64,000 nucleotides of DNA from Yersinia massiliensis CCUG 53443 (GTDB lineage Bacteria > Pseudomonadota > Gammaproteobacteria > Enterobacterales > Enterobacteriaceae): NCBI RefSeq assembly GCF_000312485.1, contig NZ_HE997643.1, forward strand, positions 982,806-1,046,805, read 5' to 3'. Shown here one piece after another: positions 29,798-38,762 of this stretch (position 1 is the first letter of the stretch; every line of letters starts with the position of its first letter). The notes under the pieces were generated by a model. The model did not search any database and was not told the origin of the DNA. It saw nothing but the letters and a program-made list of their open reading frames with translations. Both the position numbers and the translations under genes were made by a program.

Positions 29798-30553
29798 ATG
29801 AATTCTGATGAAAAAAAACTGTTGCAACGTAAAAATGCCGCAAAGGTTGCTATTAATACGCTCCGCCCATTAAAAGTGAGAAGTACGAATAATCCGTTCG
29901 TTCACGTTTCCAATAAGAAAGCTCTTGCATTTGAATTTGGCCGGTATAATGGGCCTCAAGATCTTTATACTGTTGAACAACGTACTCGAGATACGCGTAT
30001 TGGAAACTGTGACGAAAAAGGTAAGGTTTGTCTGGTCGCATTAATGAAACTACAAGAAGAGGGGGGCTTATCGCGATCGGACCATAAAATTAATTTTTGT
30101 AAATCCTTTTATTATGATGGAATAATGAAGAAATTTTATGGCTATGACCATGTCTATATTATTATTTCAGATCCGGTTGGTTTTATACCAACATCGTTAA
30201 AGGAATTTGGTAAAACAGCTGTTGTCGTGGATGGATGGACTGAGGATTGGTATTTCCCTAACATTGGGATTACTAGTCGAGAAAATATTTCGCTAAATTT
30301 GAGCAATATACCCAACCCCCGTCAAAAAGTTGTACGGGATAAAATAGCAAAACATATCATTACGCCCTATCACAACCCAGCACAACGTTACGCTGATAAA
30401 GGAGGGGAATATAATCACTATATATTCAATTTGCATTGTGATTATGAACTCGATTATTATGATTATTATAGAAATAATAGCCATTCTACTAAGTATGAAC
30501 GTCTTATGAAAGTTGCTCCAGGGAAAAAGGTCAATGGTAGATGGGATCCATAG
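29798..30553 (+). CDS. Unknown 251-residue protein with a Cys-His-Asp enzyme-like core
   Basis: I do not recognise this gene by name. No signal peptide. A possible papain/transglutaminase-like catalytic core can be read: Cys71 in 'RIGNCDEKGKVCLVALMKL', His118 in 'YDHVYIIIS' and Asp145 in 'AVVVDGWTEDWYF'. The order Cys-helix, His-strand, Asp-Xaa-Trp is that of effector-type deamidases, proteases and amidases. The N-terminal 60 residues are basic and the C-terminus is Tyr/Asn-rich ('DYELDYYDYYRNN'). The gene is markedly AT-rich compared with phoA or sbmC, suggesting transfer. A small exported protein follows 129 bases later. Function is inference only. Confidence 0.65.
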   Translation: MNSDEKKLLQRKNAAKVAINTLRPLKVRSTNNPFVHVSNKKALAFEFGRYNGPQDLYTVEQRTRDTRIGNCDEKGKVCLVALMKLQEEGGLSRSDHKINFCKSFYYDGIMKKFYGYDHVYIIISDPVGFIPTSLKEFGKTAVVVDGWTEDWYFPNIGITSRENISLNLSNIPNPRQKVVRDKIAKHIITPYHNPAQRYADKGGEYNHYIFNLHCDYELDYYDYYRNNSHSTKYERLMKVAPGKKVNGRWDP

Positions 30554-30682
30554 TAAAGATATTTTATTGAGTAAATTTTCTTGGAATACCCGCACAATTT
30601 TATATTCTCCTATTATTATCGGGACGCTGTCGCTTGCATACGTTCCGCAATCAAGATAATTATCCTACAAAAAGGAATTAAT

Positions 30683-31063
30683 ATGAAAGTTTTTACTATT
30701 GTTGCATCTCTGGCAGTGGCTGGTTTTAGCGTTGCAGCAAACGCCGTTACTCCTAGTAATGTTGCCGTATACGCTACGGAACAATCTCAAGGGTCTATAT
30801 CCATTGGAGATAAAAATGCCTACACGAAAACCTTTGAGGTTGCGCTGGCAATGTTATCAGGTGAGCCTATTGATTTATCGAAACTTTGTCTTAAGGCTTA
30901 CTCTCCTGCCAATGAAGCATTCAAGCTTGATACAGTTGATGAAGTTTTAAGCTCTGGTCATCTGAAAGTAGGTAAGATCGCAAAAGGTATAGCTGTATTT
31001 GCTTCCGATAATGATAATATCTTGAAAGCTGCTTTGGTAAAAATCTCCGGCGATTGCGAATAA
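30683..31063 (+). CDS. Small exported protein of unknown function
   Basis: A 126-residue protein from the ATG at 30683, preceded by AAAGGA. The signal peptide covers residues 1-20 (MKVFTIVASLAVAGFSVAANA). The mature part is about 106 residues with two cysteines, one mid-protein ('LSKLCLKAY') and one at the C-terminal 'ISGDCE', which could form a disulfide in the periplasm. I do not recognise the family. It follows the AT-rich Cys-His-Asp protein and ends at a good terminator. One possibility is a periplasmic immunity or inhibitor partner; this rests on layout alone. Confidence 0.7.
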   Translation: MKVFTIVASLAVAGFSVAANAVTPSNVAVYATEQSQGSISIGDKNAYTKTFEVALAMLSGEPIDLSKLCLKAYSPANEAFKLDTVDEVLSSGHLKVGKIAKGIAVFASDNDNILKAALVKISGDCE

Positions 31064-31067
31064 TCCA

Positions 31068-31091
31068 AAAAAGCAGCCTGAAGGCTGCTTT
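31068..31091 (+). terminator. Terminator of the small exported protein gene
   Basis: Perfect 9-base arms AAAGCAGCC / GGCTGCTTT with a 4-base TGAA loop, starting five bases after the stop. The T-run on the plus strand is short (TTTC). Confidence 0.82.
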
Positions 31092-31273
31092 CATCAAATG
31101 CTCGGCCAGTTATTTGTGGTAAGTATGCATCTTTGGAGTTGTTGCAGAGACAATATTACGGGTTCTATCGCATTGATAGTAAATGGCCGTATGAAAGGAG
31201 GGCGATGTGGTCTGTCCATTCAGATCGCGCAACCTAACGGAACTGTTGTTAGGAAATCCCCCCAGAAACGTGA

Positions 31274-31307
31274 TTGTCATAAAAACGTCATTCGCTTGTT
31301 CTAGTAT
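31274..31307 (+). promoter_or_regulatory. Pho box and -10 of phoA
   Basis: TTGTCATAAAAACGTCAT (31274-31291) fits the PhoB box: two 7-base CTGTCAT-like repeats separated by an AT-rich 4-base spacer. TAGTAT at 31302-31307 sits 10 bases further, where a -10 is expected when the Pho box replaces the -35. Phosphate-starvation control of phoA follows. Confidence 0.82.
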
Positions 31308-31364
31308 CCGTTGTAACCAATTAATACAAACTGTATTACTGTTTTACAACAAGGAATTATTCTG

Positions 31365-32813
31365 ATGCAGAACCGCGTATCCCCTTTTATCGGCCGTACT
31401 CAATTGTCCGCTATTGCATTGTCCACACTGATGTTAAGCAGCGCGTTGTTCACCCCGAATGCCGTTGCTGCCGAAGCGGGCTTATATGATCGCAGTGCAC
31501 AAGGTGATGTCACTCAATTTGGTGGGGCTCGCCGCTTAACGGGTGATCAGACTCAAGCGTTGCGTGATTCGCTGTCCAATAAAACAGTCAAAAATGTCAT
31601 CTTGCTGATTGGCGATGGCATGGGAGATTCAGAAATTACCTCGGCCCGTAACTATGCTATGGGCGCGGGTGGCTTTTTTAAAGGGATTGATGCTCTGCCA
31701 CTGACGGGGCAATACACGCATTACTCACTCGATAAGAAAACACAAAAACCGGATTATGTGACTGACTCAGCGGCATCAGCGACGGCATGGTCATCCGGCG
31801 TGAAAACCTATAATGGTGCGCTGGGTGTCGATGTGTTCGGTAAAGATCACGTTACCCTGCTGGAACTGGCAAAAAAGTCGGGTAAAGCGACCGGTAACGT
31901 TTCAACGGCTGAATTACAAGATGCCACCCCTGCGGCTCAGTTTGCGCATGTCACGGGGCGAAAATGCTATGGCCCAGAAGAAACCAGTGAGAAATGCGGT
32001 ACCAATGCACTGGAAAATGGTGGGCGTGGTTCCATCACCGAGCAGATGATCGACGGACGTGCTGATGTCACATTAGGCGGTGGTGCTAAATCATTCAGCC
32101 AAGTTGCCAAAGCGGGTGAATGGAAAGATAAATCTTTGCGTGAGCAAGCCTTGGCGCGAGGCTACATCATTGTCGAGAACCTCGATGACTTGAATGCCAT
32201 CAAGCAGGCAGACCAACAAAAACCGCTGTTGGGATTATTCAGCCCAGGTAATATGCCAGTGCGTTGGCAAGGGCCGAAGGCTTCCTACCATGGCAATTTG
32301 GATAAACCACCCGTCGTTTGTGAAAATAATGCCGAGCGAACCAAAGATATTCCGACATTGGCTGCCATGACTGAAAAAGCAATTGACCTACTGAAAACCA
32401 ATGAGAACGGTTTCTTCTTGCAAGTGGAAGGGGCGTCAATTGATAAGCAAGATCACGCAGCTAACCCATGCGGTCAGTTTGGTGAAACCGTTGACTTAGA
32501 TGAAGCAGTACAAAAAGCATTAGAATTTGCTCGTGCAGATGGAAATACCTTAGTTATCGTCACGGCAGACCATGCGCATTCAAGCCAAATTATCGAAGCA
32601 GATGCCAAAGCACCTGGCTTAACGCAAGCATTAACTACCAAAGATGGTGCAGTGATGGCGATAAGCTACGGCAATTCTGAAGATGACTCACAGGGACATA
32701 CGGGTACACAATTACGTATTGCTGCTTATGGCCCACATGCCGCAAACGTGGTGGGTCTAACGGATCAAACAGATTTGTTCTTTACCATGCGCGATGCTAT
32801 GGCGATTAAATAA
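31365..32813 (+). CDS. phoA: Alkaline phosphatase PhoA
   Basis: A 482-residue periplasmic alkaline phosphatase. The signal peptide is about residues 1-36 (ending NAVAAEA). Catalytic Ser135 lies in '[12 protein letters not shown]', and metal ligands are seen in '[11 protein letters not shown]' (Asp84) and '[11 protein letters not shown]'; the final '[16 protein letters not shown]' holds another His ligand. It hydrolyses phosphomonoesters to release phosphate during starvation. The ATG is preceded by AAGGAAT. E. coli's downstream partner psiF is absent here. Confidence 0.97.
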   Translation: MQNRVSPFIGRTQLSAIALSTLMLSSALFTPNAVAAEAGLYDRSAQGDVTQFGGARRLTGDQTQALRDSLSNKTVKNVILLIGDGMGDSEITSARNYAMGAGGFFKGIDALPLTGQYTHYSLDKKTQKPDYVTDSAASATAWSSGVKTYNGALGVDVFGKDHVTLLELAKKSGKATGNVSTAELQDATPAAQFAHVTGRKCYGPEETSEKCGTNALENGGRGSITEQMIDGRADVTLGGGAKSFSQVAKAGEWKDKSLREQALARGYIIVENLDDLNAIKQADQQKPLLGLFSPGNMPVRWQGPKASYHGNLDKPPVVCENNAERTKDIPTLAAMTEKAIDLLKTNENGFFLQVEGASIDKQDHAANPCGQFGETVDLDEAVQKALEFARADGNTLVIVTADHAHSSQIIEADAKAPGLTQALTTKDGAVMAISYGNSEDDSQGHTGTQLRIAAYGPHAANVVGLTDQTDLFFTMRDAMAIK

Positions 32814-33171
32814 TCTATTTTCCGCTTCACATAAAACAAGAAATTCCAGACCATACTGATGGCTGGGATTTCTTGTTTTAATACCTGATTCCACCAATAA
32901 ACATCCCAAATCATATTACTACCGCTTACCATTTGTTATAATAATAACATTTAATTGAGAGTCCTGGCCTCATTTTACGGCGTTTATATCTTTAATCATT
33001 GAGATTAATGTCACAATAATAACATTTAATTCCTGATAATGTCATTTAAGAGACATTGAAGTATCCCAACTCATGATTGTGGATTAGCCGCATCGCTAAT
33101 CATTTTTACTGGAATCAAGAGAGTCGATCGGCGTTAGCAGGTAATCTTCATCAAATTAGGAGTCATGAAAA
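32814..33171. other. phoA to DUF4432 intergenic region with a direct repeat
   Basis: Beyond the phoA terminator, a 17-base exact direct repeat AATAATAACATTTAATT occurs at 32940-32956 and 33015-33031, 75 bases apart. A related AATGTCATTTAA follows at 33039-33050. They lie 120-230 bases upstream of the next gene and could be regulator binding sites or remnants of a small insertion. Confidence 0.6.
32833..32879 (+). terminator. Terminator of phoA
   Basis: Perfect 12-base outer arms AAAACAAGAAAT / ATTTCTTGTTTT, with further pairing of CCAG/CTGG and CCAT/ATGG inside. It starts 20 bases after the stop, and the descending arm ends in T-rich sequence. Confidence 0.88.
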
Positions 33172-34185
33172 ATGACCGCTAAAATATCACTACTCCGCGA
33201 ACAATTCAGTCGCTATGAGCAGGAAATTTACAGCAGCGACAACTTTATTGTGACCAGTTTTAAATATGCCTCAGGTATTGAAGCGCTCAAGATAGCCAAT
33301 TCACGTGGTTACGTGACACTTTTGCCATATTATGGACAGATGATTTGGGATGCAGAATTTGATGGCCACAATCTAAAAATGGAGAGCATGTTTTCTCAGC
33401 CGAAAAGGGGGGAGAATATTGTCGATACTTATGGCTGTTTTGCTTTCCATTCAGGTTTACGCCGAAATGGTTGCCCAACACCCGATGATGATCATGCATT
33501 ACATGGCGAAATGCCTTGTGCAGAGATGGACCATGCTTGGTTGCTGATTGATGACACAACAATCGCTCTAACCGGTAGTGTGGAATACGTTAAAGGGTTC
33601 GGTGACCGTTATAGTGCTCGCCCCTTGGTGAGATTGAGGGCCGACAGTACGCAATTTGATATTGAAATGAGTGTGACAAACCTGTCTAGCATGCCGATGC
33701 CTCTCCAATATATGTGCCATATGAATTACACCTATATCCCCGGGGCAACTTTTCGGCAAAACTTGCCGGGGACGGCATTAAAGCTACGTGAGACAATACC
33801 TGCCCATGTGAACCCAACGCAACAATGGTTGGATTACACTCAACAATTGCGGGATCGTCCTGCGGGCTTATCTGACTTAAATGAACCAGAGTTTTATGAT
33901 CCTGAGATAGTCTTCTTTGCGGATGATTTATCACAATATGTTGATCATGCAGAGTTCTTTATGCTGTCACCACAAGGGCATCGCTTTGTCACCCGTTTTC
34001 CCACCGCGCAATTTAATCATGCAACGCGCTGGATATTGCATAATGGCGATCAAAAGGTGGCTGCATTTATTCTACCCGCAACATGTCGCCCTGAAGGTTT
34101 TTTGGCGGCAAAAGAAAAAGGAACTTTAGTGATGTTATCGGCAGGTGAAAGCCGACATTTCAGTGTTACTACGGGAATTGTTTAG
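33172..34185 (+). CDS. DUF4432 family protein, aldose 1-epimerase-like
   Basis: A 337-residue protein with the galactose mutarotase-like beta-sandwich pattern: 'VTLLPYYGQMIWDAEFDGHNLKM' near residues 48-70, 'GLRRNGCPTPDDDHALHGEMPCAEM' near 95-119 with the probable catalytic His (HALHGE), and 'PMPLQYMCHMNYTYIPGATF' with another His. This matches DUF4432, whose members are thought to epimerise or bind sugars. The substrate is unknown and no sugar pathway genes adjoin. No signal peptide, so cytoplasmic. Ribosome site AGGAG at 33157-33161. A degenerate tandem array follows the stop. Confidence 0.75.
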   Translation: MTAKISLLREQFSRYEQEIYSSDNFIVTSFKYASGIEALKIANSRGYVTLLPYYGQMIWDAEFDGHNLKMESMFSQPKRGENIVDTYGCFAFHSGLRRNGCPTPDDDHALHGEMPCAEMDHAWLLIDDTTIALTGSVEYVKGFGDRYSARPLVRLRADSTQFDIEMSVTNLSSMPMPLQYMCHMNYTYIPGATFRQNLPGTALKLRETIPAHVNPTQQWLDYTQQLRDRPAGLSDLNEPEFYDPEIVFFADDLSQYVDHAEFFMLSPQGHRFVTRFPTAQFNHATRWILHNGDQKVAAFILPATCRPEGFLAAKEKGTLVMLSAGESRHFSVTTGIV

Positions 34186-34271
34186 CTAAGTAGCCTGTTT
34201 ATAGATAGCCGTATGTTTTTAGATAAGCAGTGCGTTTTTAGATAAATAGTCTGTTTTAGATAGACACTATG
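34181..34271. repeat. Degenerate 17-19-bp tandem repeat array
   Basis: Five consecutive units at 34181-34197, 34198-34215, 34216-34234, 34235-34253 and 34254-34271. The best pair is TTTTTAGATAAGCAGTGCG and TTTTTAGATAAATAGTCTG. All share T-rich then TAGATA/GATAA and end in ..TG or ..CG. The first unit overlaps the stop of the preceding gene. Similar in period and GATAA core to the array at 15487-15575. Confidence 0.8.
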
Positions 34272-34280
34272 TTTATGGCT

Positions 34281-34304
34281 TTGCGGGCCATAAATGGCCC
34301 GCAA
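34281..34304. terminator. Strong GC-rich hairpin between convergent genes
   Basis: Perfect 11-base arms TTGCGGGCCAT / ATGGCCCGCAA around an AA spacer. It lies between the DUF4432 gene (+) and the oxygenase gene (-). No clean T-run on either side; probably a bidirectional terminator. Confidence 0.75.
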
Positions 34305-34327
34305 GATAAAACTAAATACGGCCATAG

Positions 34328-35107
34328 CTAAATACGACCATAAAAAGTCATTCTGGCGGTTTCAGATAATGCAATGTCAGGTTGAGCATTATACGCCAGC
34401 ACCACCAGCATTCTTGTAATATCTCCCTGTGTCGGCGTCACACGATGAATGGCATTTCTGCCACGGAATAACACTAAATCCCCCGGTTCAATCTGTAACG
34501 TTTTAGGAACAACATGCTGATTTAATAATTGTTCCACACCGGAATAATTCATTTCACCTTTATCAGCGTCACGCATTTCTTCAATATATTCAAAAACACC
34601 CCCCGACCGAGGCTTTTGTATCAATAGTGTTATGGCGAACGATGAATTATCAAAATGCCATCCTAACTCTTGGCCTTGACTCGCATAATGTAAGTTAATT
34701 GATGAAAGTGAATCAGCGTATGAATAGAGTTTTTTTTCGCCTAATACGGCGCACAGAAAATCTTGAAAGTCAGTGGCGTTATACAGTGCTCGCAGCGCTG
34801 AGTCAGCCGGTATCTCCTCATCGGTGATGCAACCTTTTGAGGATGTGACTAACCTGTTTCGCGGGTGATTAGCCTCAAATGCAGGGTCAGGTTGGGTCAA
34901 ATAAACATTGTGCTGGTTTGCGGCATAATAAGCTTTATGTTGATGCTCAACCCCTTCTTGCTTAATGCTGTCTAGAGCTGAGGGTAACAAGAAATCGGAC
35001 AATACCAGCGCACCGAAGGTTTCGAGCGTGTGTTTGCACTTCGCAACGAACGCTACATCGCTGATGGGATGGGCGACGGTATCAAGAATTTCAGTTAATT
35101 TATGCAT
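34328..35107 (-). CDS. 2-oxoglutarate/Fe(II)-dependent oxygenase
   Basis: A 259-residue protein of the 2OG-Fe(II) oxygenase superfamily. The iron ligands are visible as His151-x-Asp153 ('GWHFDNSSFAITLLIQ') and His221 ('NAIHRVTP'), with Arg232 ('ITRMLVVLAY') placed to bind 2-oxoglutarate. It should hydroxylate or otherwise oxidise a small substrate in the cytoplasm, using O2 and 2-oxoglutarate. I cannot name the substrate. The ATG at 35107 has GGGG upstream; a longer frame begins 51 bases earlier. No operon partner is evident. Confidence 0.83.
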   Translation of the reverse strand: MHKLTEILDTVAHPISDVAFVAKCKHTLETFGALVLSDFLLPSALDSIKQEGVEHQHKAYYAANQHNVYLTQPDPAFEANHPRNRLVTSSKGCITDEEIPADSALRALYNATDFQDFLCAVLGEKKLYSYADSLSSINLHYASQGQELGWHFDNSSFAITLLIQKPRSGGVFEYIEEMRDADKGEMNYSGVEQLLNQHVVPKTLQIEPGDLVLFRGRNAIHRVTPTQGDITRMLVVLAYNAQPDIALSETARMTFYGRI

Positions 35108-35514
35108 ATATCCCCACAAGAGTGATAAAAATTGCTCTGTTTGCGATCGCAACACCACGGTGTGTCATAAATCTTTATATTTGATTATATTCCTAATACG
35201 CGTAGGGCGAGTGCCGACGTCAGAATTTACCCAACGTAGTATAGTCTTTACTAGCTGAATGCATAATCAACTGGCATAATTGCTTTAATGCAGGCAGCAG
35301 CCTACTGTTTTGTAGTACAGATGATATTCAAAATAAAATACTGAGTTATTATTTAACCTATAAATTTGACTTAAGTCTAAATTAGAGGTTTTCACTACGT
35401 TTTTATGGCGATTAAATTATAAAATAATAATGTGTAAAAAGAACTTTTTATTAAAAATGGTTGTTAAAGGCAGTATAAAAATCACTATTTTAAGATAGGG
35501 GCAGATAAACCATC
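35108..35514. other. AT-rich region between divergent genes
   Basis: About 400 bases between the oxygenase gene (-) and the TerB-domain gene (+). It becomes very AT-rich from 35330 to 35480. I see no clear operator, repeat or coding frame; promoters of both genes must lie here. Confidence 0.45.
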
Positions 35515-37890
35515 GTGGCGAAGAAAAAATCTAACGGTACTGGCTGGGTTATTCTCTTGATAGTCGGTTTAGGGCTGATTACTGGGATCCCAAGAGAAGC
35601 GTGGATTGCACTGAGTGCGGCTATCTTGTGCCTATTCTTTGTTTGGCAAAATCTCAAAGGGGCAAAACACCGCCTCGGTTCTGTCATTGCCCCTGATATG
35701 CAAAAAACCGCTACAATTCCTGATATGGGCGATTACCCGATTTTACCTTCGCAGTTGGAACCCGAACCTACTGTGAGTAGTAGCAACACGAATCAGTCCC
35801 CGCCAGTGGAAGAAGTCAAAAAGCCTGATGAGAAGAAAGCTGAACCTTCTCGCGGTTCGTTAGCCCGAGCGTCGTGGCTGCGTCCAGGTGAATTGGCGGT
35901 TGTCGCAGGTATTAATTTGCCTGATGGCATGATTTATATTGGTAATAAATATAAAAGCAATCGTACTGGTGCAGAGCCCGCGTTTATTAACCCCTCAATG
36001 GAAGTGGCGCAAGAGGAAGTAGACACGTCATTACCCCTAATCGATAACACGCCAGATTACTCAACTTGCTCTCCTGAGGCGAGGCGAGGTTATCTACAAT
36101 GGTTATCAGAAGGCCGTAAATCACCTACCGCAGATATTGGTTATGTTTTCTTATTCTTTTATGGGTTGGAACATCGGATACTCATTGATGCCGCGATTGA
36201 TTTCGTGGCTAAAAGGGAACTGCCTCTTCTTGAGGCAGAAATTAACCGCCTGTTGATAATTTACGGAAAAAATAATGCATTTAATCATTATGCGCAGAAC
36301 TTATTGGTCTATCTCTCCCGCGTAAACATCGAAGAGAAACTCTATTTATCGCCCCCGCCACCAACGCGTGAGTCGTCAACGGAATTACCATTAGCGCTAC
36401 TGGTTGGTTTGGGACAATTAGCCATTGATCAAAAACCATTGCCTGCTGCATGGGCTCTTGCCTGGGGTGAAGCCGATCCTGCAATCAACCAGAATATTTC
36501 GATGGCACATTGCGCAGATATATTTTCTTCCCTTTTTCAGCAGCGCTATAAGGAAAAATATGGCGATGGATTTTTATTACCCGTTAATAAAACTAAGTTG
36601 CTGATATTTTATCGCCCAGCCTCTGCCGGCCTCATTGGGCAAGAGTTTTTCCAGCATATGGGTGAGTTACCCAATGTTGCGGTGTGTAAAGCGCACCGAG
36701 ATAAACTTCGTGCAATATTTGAAGCCTGTCAGCAAGACCTCGATATCTATAACCGCTTTGCCAGTGTTAACCCTAAGAAAAAAATGTCACTGGAAGGGCA
36801 GTTATTAATGCCAATGACATTATGGTCTGAAGCATTAAAAACTGAACTAGAGAGTATCAAGGCAAGAGTCGGGTACGGGTTGCTAATGGTCACATTAGAG
36901 GAGCTTTTTCTCTGCCTGAGTACTGCCTGTGAGACCAAACCATTGGAGCGTCTCTCCCGCAGCCAAGTTATGGCACTGACTTTTGCTCTAGCCTCTTTGC
37001 ACGTTGGCATCGAGCCTGATGTTAGAGCCGATAATCGAACTCCAGTATTGCAAGACACAGTAGCACTGTTTCCCATTGAATCGATGGTGGCTGAGTCGGC
37101 AACTTTTGCCGCGTACCGTGTCACGATGTTGGCGGTAGAATTGGCTTGTGCTGCCGTGATGATCGATGGCCGCATTGGTGAACCTGAGTCAAATATTCTG
37201 ACACGACACATCGATGCTTGGGGTTATCTAAGTCCAGGCCAACGTATGCGTTTGAAAGCCTATCTTCAGCCGGGCATTAGAAAGAGCAACACCTTGTTAG
37301 CGCTAAAAAATAATCTAGAGCCGCTTTCATTGGATAATCGCCGGGCCATTGCTCGTTTTCTAGCCCATTTAATCCAAGTTGAGGGGACGATTACGCCGCA
37401 AGAGGTGAAATTCCTTGAGCGTGTGTATAAGCGTTTTGCCTTAGACAGTAAGTTGGTTTATACCGACCTTGATAGCTTGGCAACCCCCATGACATTAAGT
37501 TTGCCTTCACCAACGGCTGAGGTGATTAATAACACCGACCGTATCAATCTGTTAAAAACTGAAAGCCAGACATTGGTTAAATTGCTCGAAAGTTTGTTCG
37601 TTTCCGACAACGTTACGATTCAGCCGCCTGCTGAGATCAATCCTCAGTCAATGACAGCCATCGCAACTGACTTACCGGACAGTACGGCAACATTCTTAAG
37701 ATTATTGATTTCCCGTGATACTTGGGAACGCGAGAAATTGCTCGATATTGCATCAGACATGGAGGTTAAGCTTGATGATGCACTGATTGAGATTAACCGC
37801 AAAGTGCTCGCGGCATTTAACACTCCGCTAATTACAGGTGAAGCAGTCATCACAATAGACCGTGATATATCGGCGGCATTGCTTGTTTGA
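35515..37890 (+). CDS. TerB_N/TerB/TerB_C-domain membrane-anchored protein
   Basis: A 791-residue protein with a GTG start. N-terminal membrane helices occupy about residues 10-45, then an acidic/Pro-rich linker (65-120). A TerB_N-type region begins 'ASWLRPGELAVVAGINLPDGMIYIG' near 123-147 and includes 'YSTCSPEARRGYLQWLSEGR'. A tellurite-resistance TerB-like helical domain near 540-650 contains 'LACAAVMIDGRIGEPESNILTRHI' and 'HLIQVEGTITPQEVKFLERVYKRF', which have the TerB acidic metal-binding look. A TerB_C-like segment ends the protein. Families with this layout occur in stress and phage-defence contexts, but here it stands alone. Function unknown. Confidence 0.78.
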   Translation: MAKKKSNGTGWVILLIVGLGLITGIPREAWIALSAAILCLFFVWQNLKGAKHRLGSVIAPDMQKTATIPDMGDYPILPSQLEPEPTVSSSNTNQSPPVEEVKKPDEKKAEPSRGSLARASWLRPGELAVVAGINLPDGMIYIGNKYKSNRTGAEPAFINPSMEVAQEEVDTSLPLIDNTPDYSTCSPEARRGYLQWLSEGRKSPTADIGYVFLFFYGLEHRILIDAAIDFVAKRELPLLEAEINRLLIIYGKNNAFNHYAQNLLVYLSRVNIEEKLYLSPPPPTRESSTELPLALLVGLGQLAIDQKPLPAAWALAWGEADPAINQNISMAHCADIFSSLFQQRYKEKYGDGFLLPVNKTKLLIFYRPASAGLIGQEFFQHMGELPNVAVCKAHRDKLRAIFEACQQDLDIYNRFASVNPKKKMSLEGQLLMPMTLWSEALKTELESIKARVGYGLLMVTLEELFLCLSTACETKPLERLSRSQVMALTFALASLHVGIEPDVRADNRTPVLQDTVALFPIESMVAESATFAAYRVTMLAVELACAAVMIDGRIGEPESNILTRHIDAWGYLSPGQRMRLKAYLQPGIRKSNTLLALKNNLEPLSLDNRRAIARFLAHLIQVEGTITPQEVKFLERVYKRFALDSKLVYTDLDSLATPMTLSLPSPTAEVINNTDRINLLKTESQTLVKLLESLFVSDNVTIQPPAEINPQSMTAIATDLPDSTATFLRLLISRDTWEREKLLDIASDMEVKLDDALIEINRKVLAAFNTPLITGEAVITIDRDISAALLV

Positions 37891-38023
37891 TGCTTAACGC
37901 TTGATGATGAATATTTGATGAGCCGCGTTAGACGGGCTTCTTATAGTGAAAGACCCTGAACTTGAGCAACAAGGCATTAACCGCTACCATAGCGCGCCTA
38001 ATGACGTCAGAGAGATAAACGTA

Positions 38024-38698
38024 ATGAAATACCAATGGATATTGTTTGATGCGGATGAAACATTATTTCACTTTGATGCTTATCAAGGGCTAAAGTTGAT
38101 GTTCTCGCGTTTTGGCGTGAATTTTTCCACACAAGATTTCGAATATTATCAATTGGTTAATAAACCACTGTGGGTTGATTATCAGGACGGTAAAATATCG
38201 GCTTCTCAATTGCAAAATACGCGTTTTGAAATGTGGGCAGAGAAATTGGGTGTTGCTGCGACGCGTCTAAACAGTGAATTCTTAGTGGCAATGGCAGATA
38301 TTTGTTCATTGTTACCTGGGGCACGTGAATTGATTGATGCGCTAAGCGGTAAAGTGAATATGGGCATCATTACTAATGGGTTTACCGAGTTACAAACCAT
38401 TCGCCTGGAGCGTACTGGGTTAAAGAATATCTTCTCGCCACTCATTATTTCAGAAGAAGTGGGTGCGGCTAAACCGGATGTTGCAATATTCGAGCACGCC
38501 TTCAATTTAATGAATAATCCGGCCAAAGAGCAGATCTTGATGGTAGGGGATAACCTTCATTCCGATATTCAGGGTGGAATTAATGCCGGCATTGATACTT
38601 GTTGGCTCAATATGCATGGTGCTGAAGTCGAGAGTCATATTTCACCTCGTTACCAAGTTAATTCACTCGCTGAATTACAGAAGTTATTATTGGCGTGA
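38024..38698 (+). CDS. yjjG: YjjG, HAD-type pyrimidine 5'-nucleotidase
   Basis: A 224-residue HAD phosphatase (E. coli YjjG 225). Motif I 'FDADETLFHF' gives Asp9 and Asp11; motif II Thr in 'GIITNGF'; motif III/IV 'GAAKPD' and 'MVGDNLHSDIQGG'. It dephosphorylates nucleoside monophosphates, including non-canonical pyrimidines, as house-cleaning. The ATG at 38024 matches the E. coli N-terminus; an in-frame GTG 78 bases upstream would add an unconserved leader. A terminator follows. Confidence 0.92.
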   Translation: MKYQWILFDADETLFHFDAYQGLKLMFSRFGVNFSTQDFEYYQLVNKPLWVDYQDGKISASQLQNTRFEMWAEKLGVAATRLNSEFLVAMADICSLLPGARELIDALSGKVNMGIITNGFTELQTIRLERTGLKNIFSPLIISEEVGAAKPDVAIFEHAFNLMNNPAKEQILMVGDNLHSDIQGGINAGIDTCWLNMHGAEVESHISPRYQVNSLAELQKLLLA

Positions 38699-38722
38699 TT
38701 ACCGTCTTCCCAAAATACAGAA

Positions 38723-38762
38723 CCGCTAGCGGAGGCTTCCGATAGCGGCTATTTTGTTCTTA
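38723..38762 (+). terminator. Terminator between convergent yjjG and glutaminase gene
   Basis: An imperfect 11-12-base stem CCGCTAGCGGA...TTCCGATAGCGG with a short loop is followed by TATTTTGTTCTT. It begins 25 bases after yjjG and overlaps the end of the convergent glutaminase gene. Confidence 0.75.

Larger units (their letters stand above)
31064..31364. other. phoA upstream region
   Basis: A 300-base gap containing the terminator above and the phoA promoter with its Pho box. The open frame at 31098-31304 has no ribosome site or family resemblance and is not called. Confidence 0.55.

Noticed and set aside
31098-31304. 68-codon frame upstream of phoA
   Set aside because: It overlaps the Pho box region and has no ribosome site or signal of coding.
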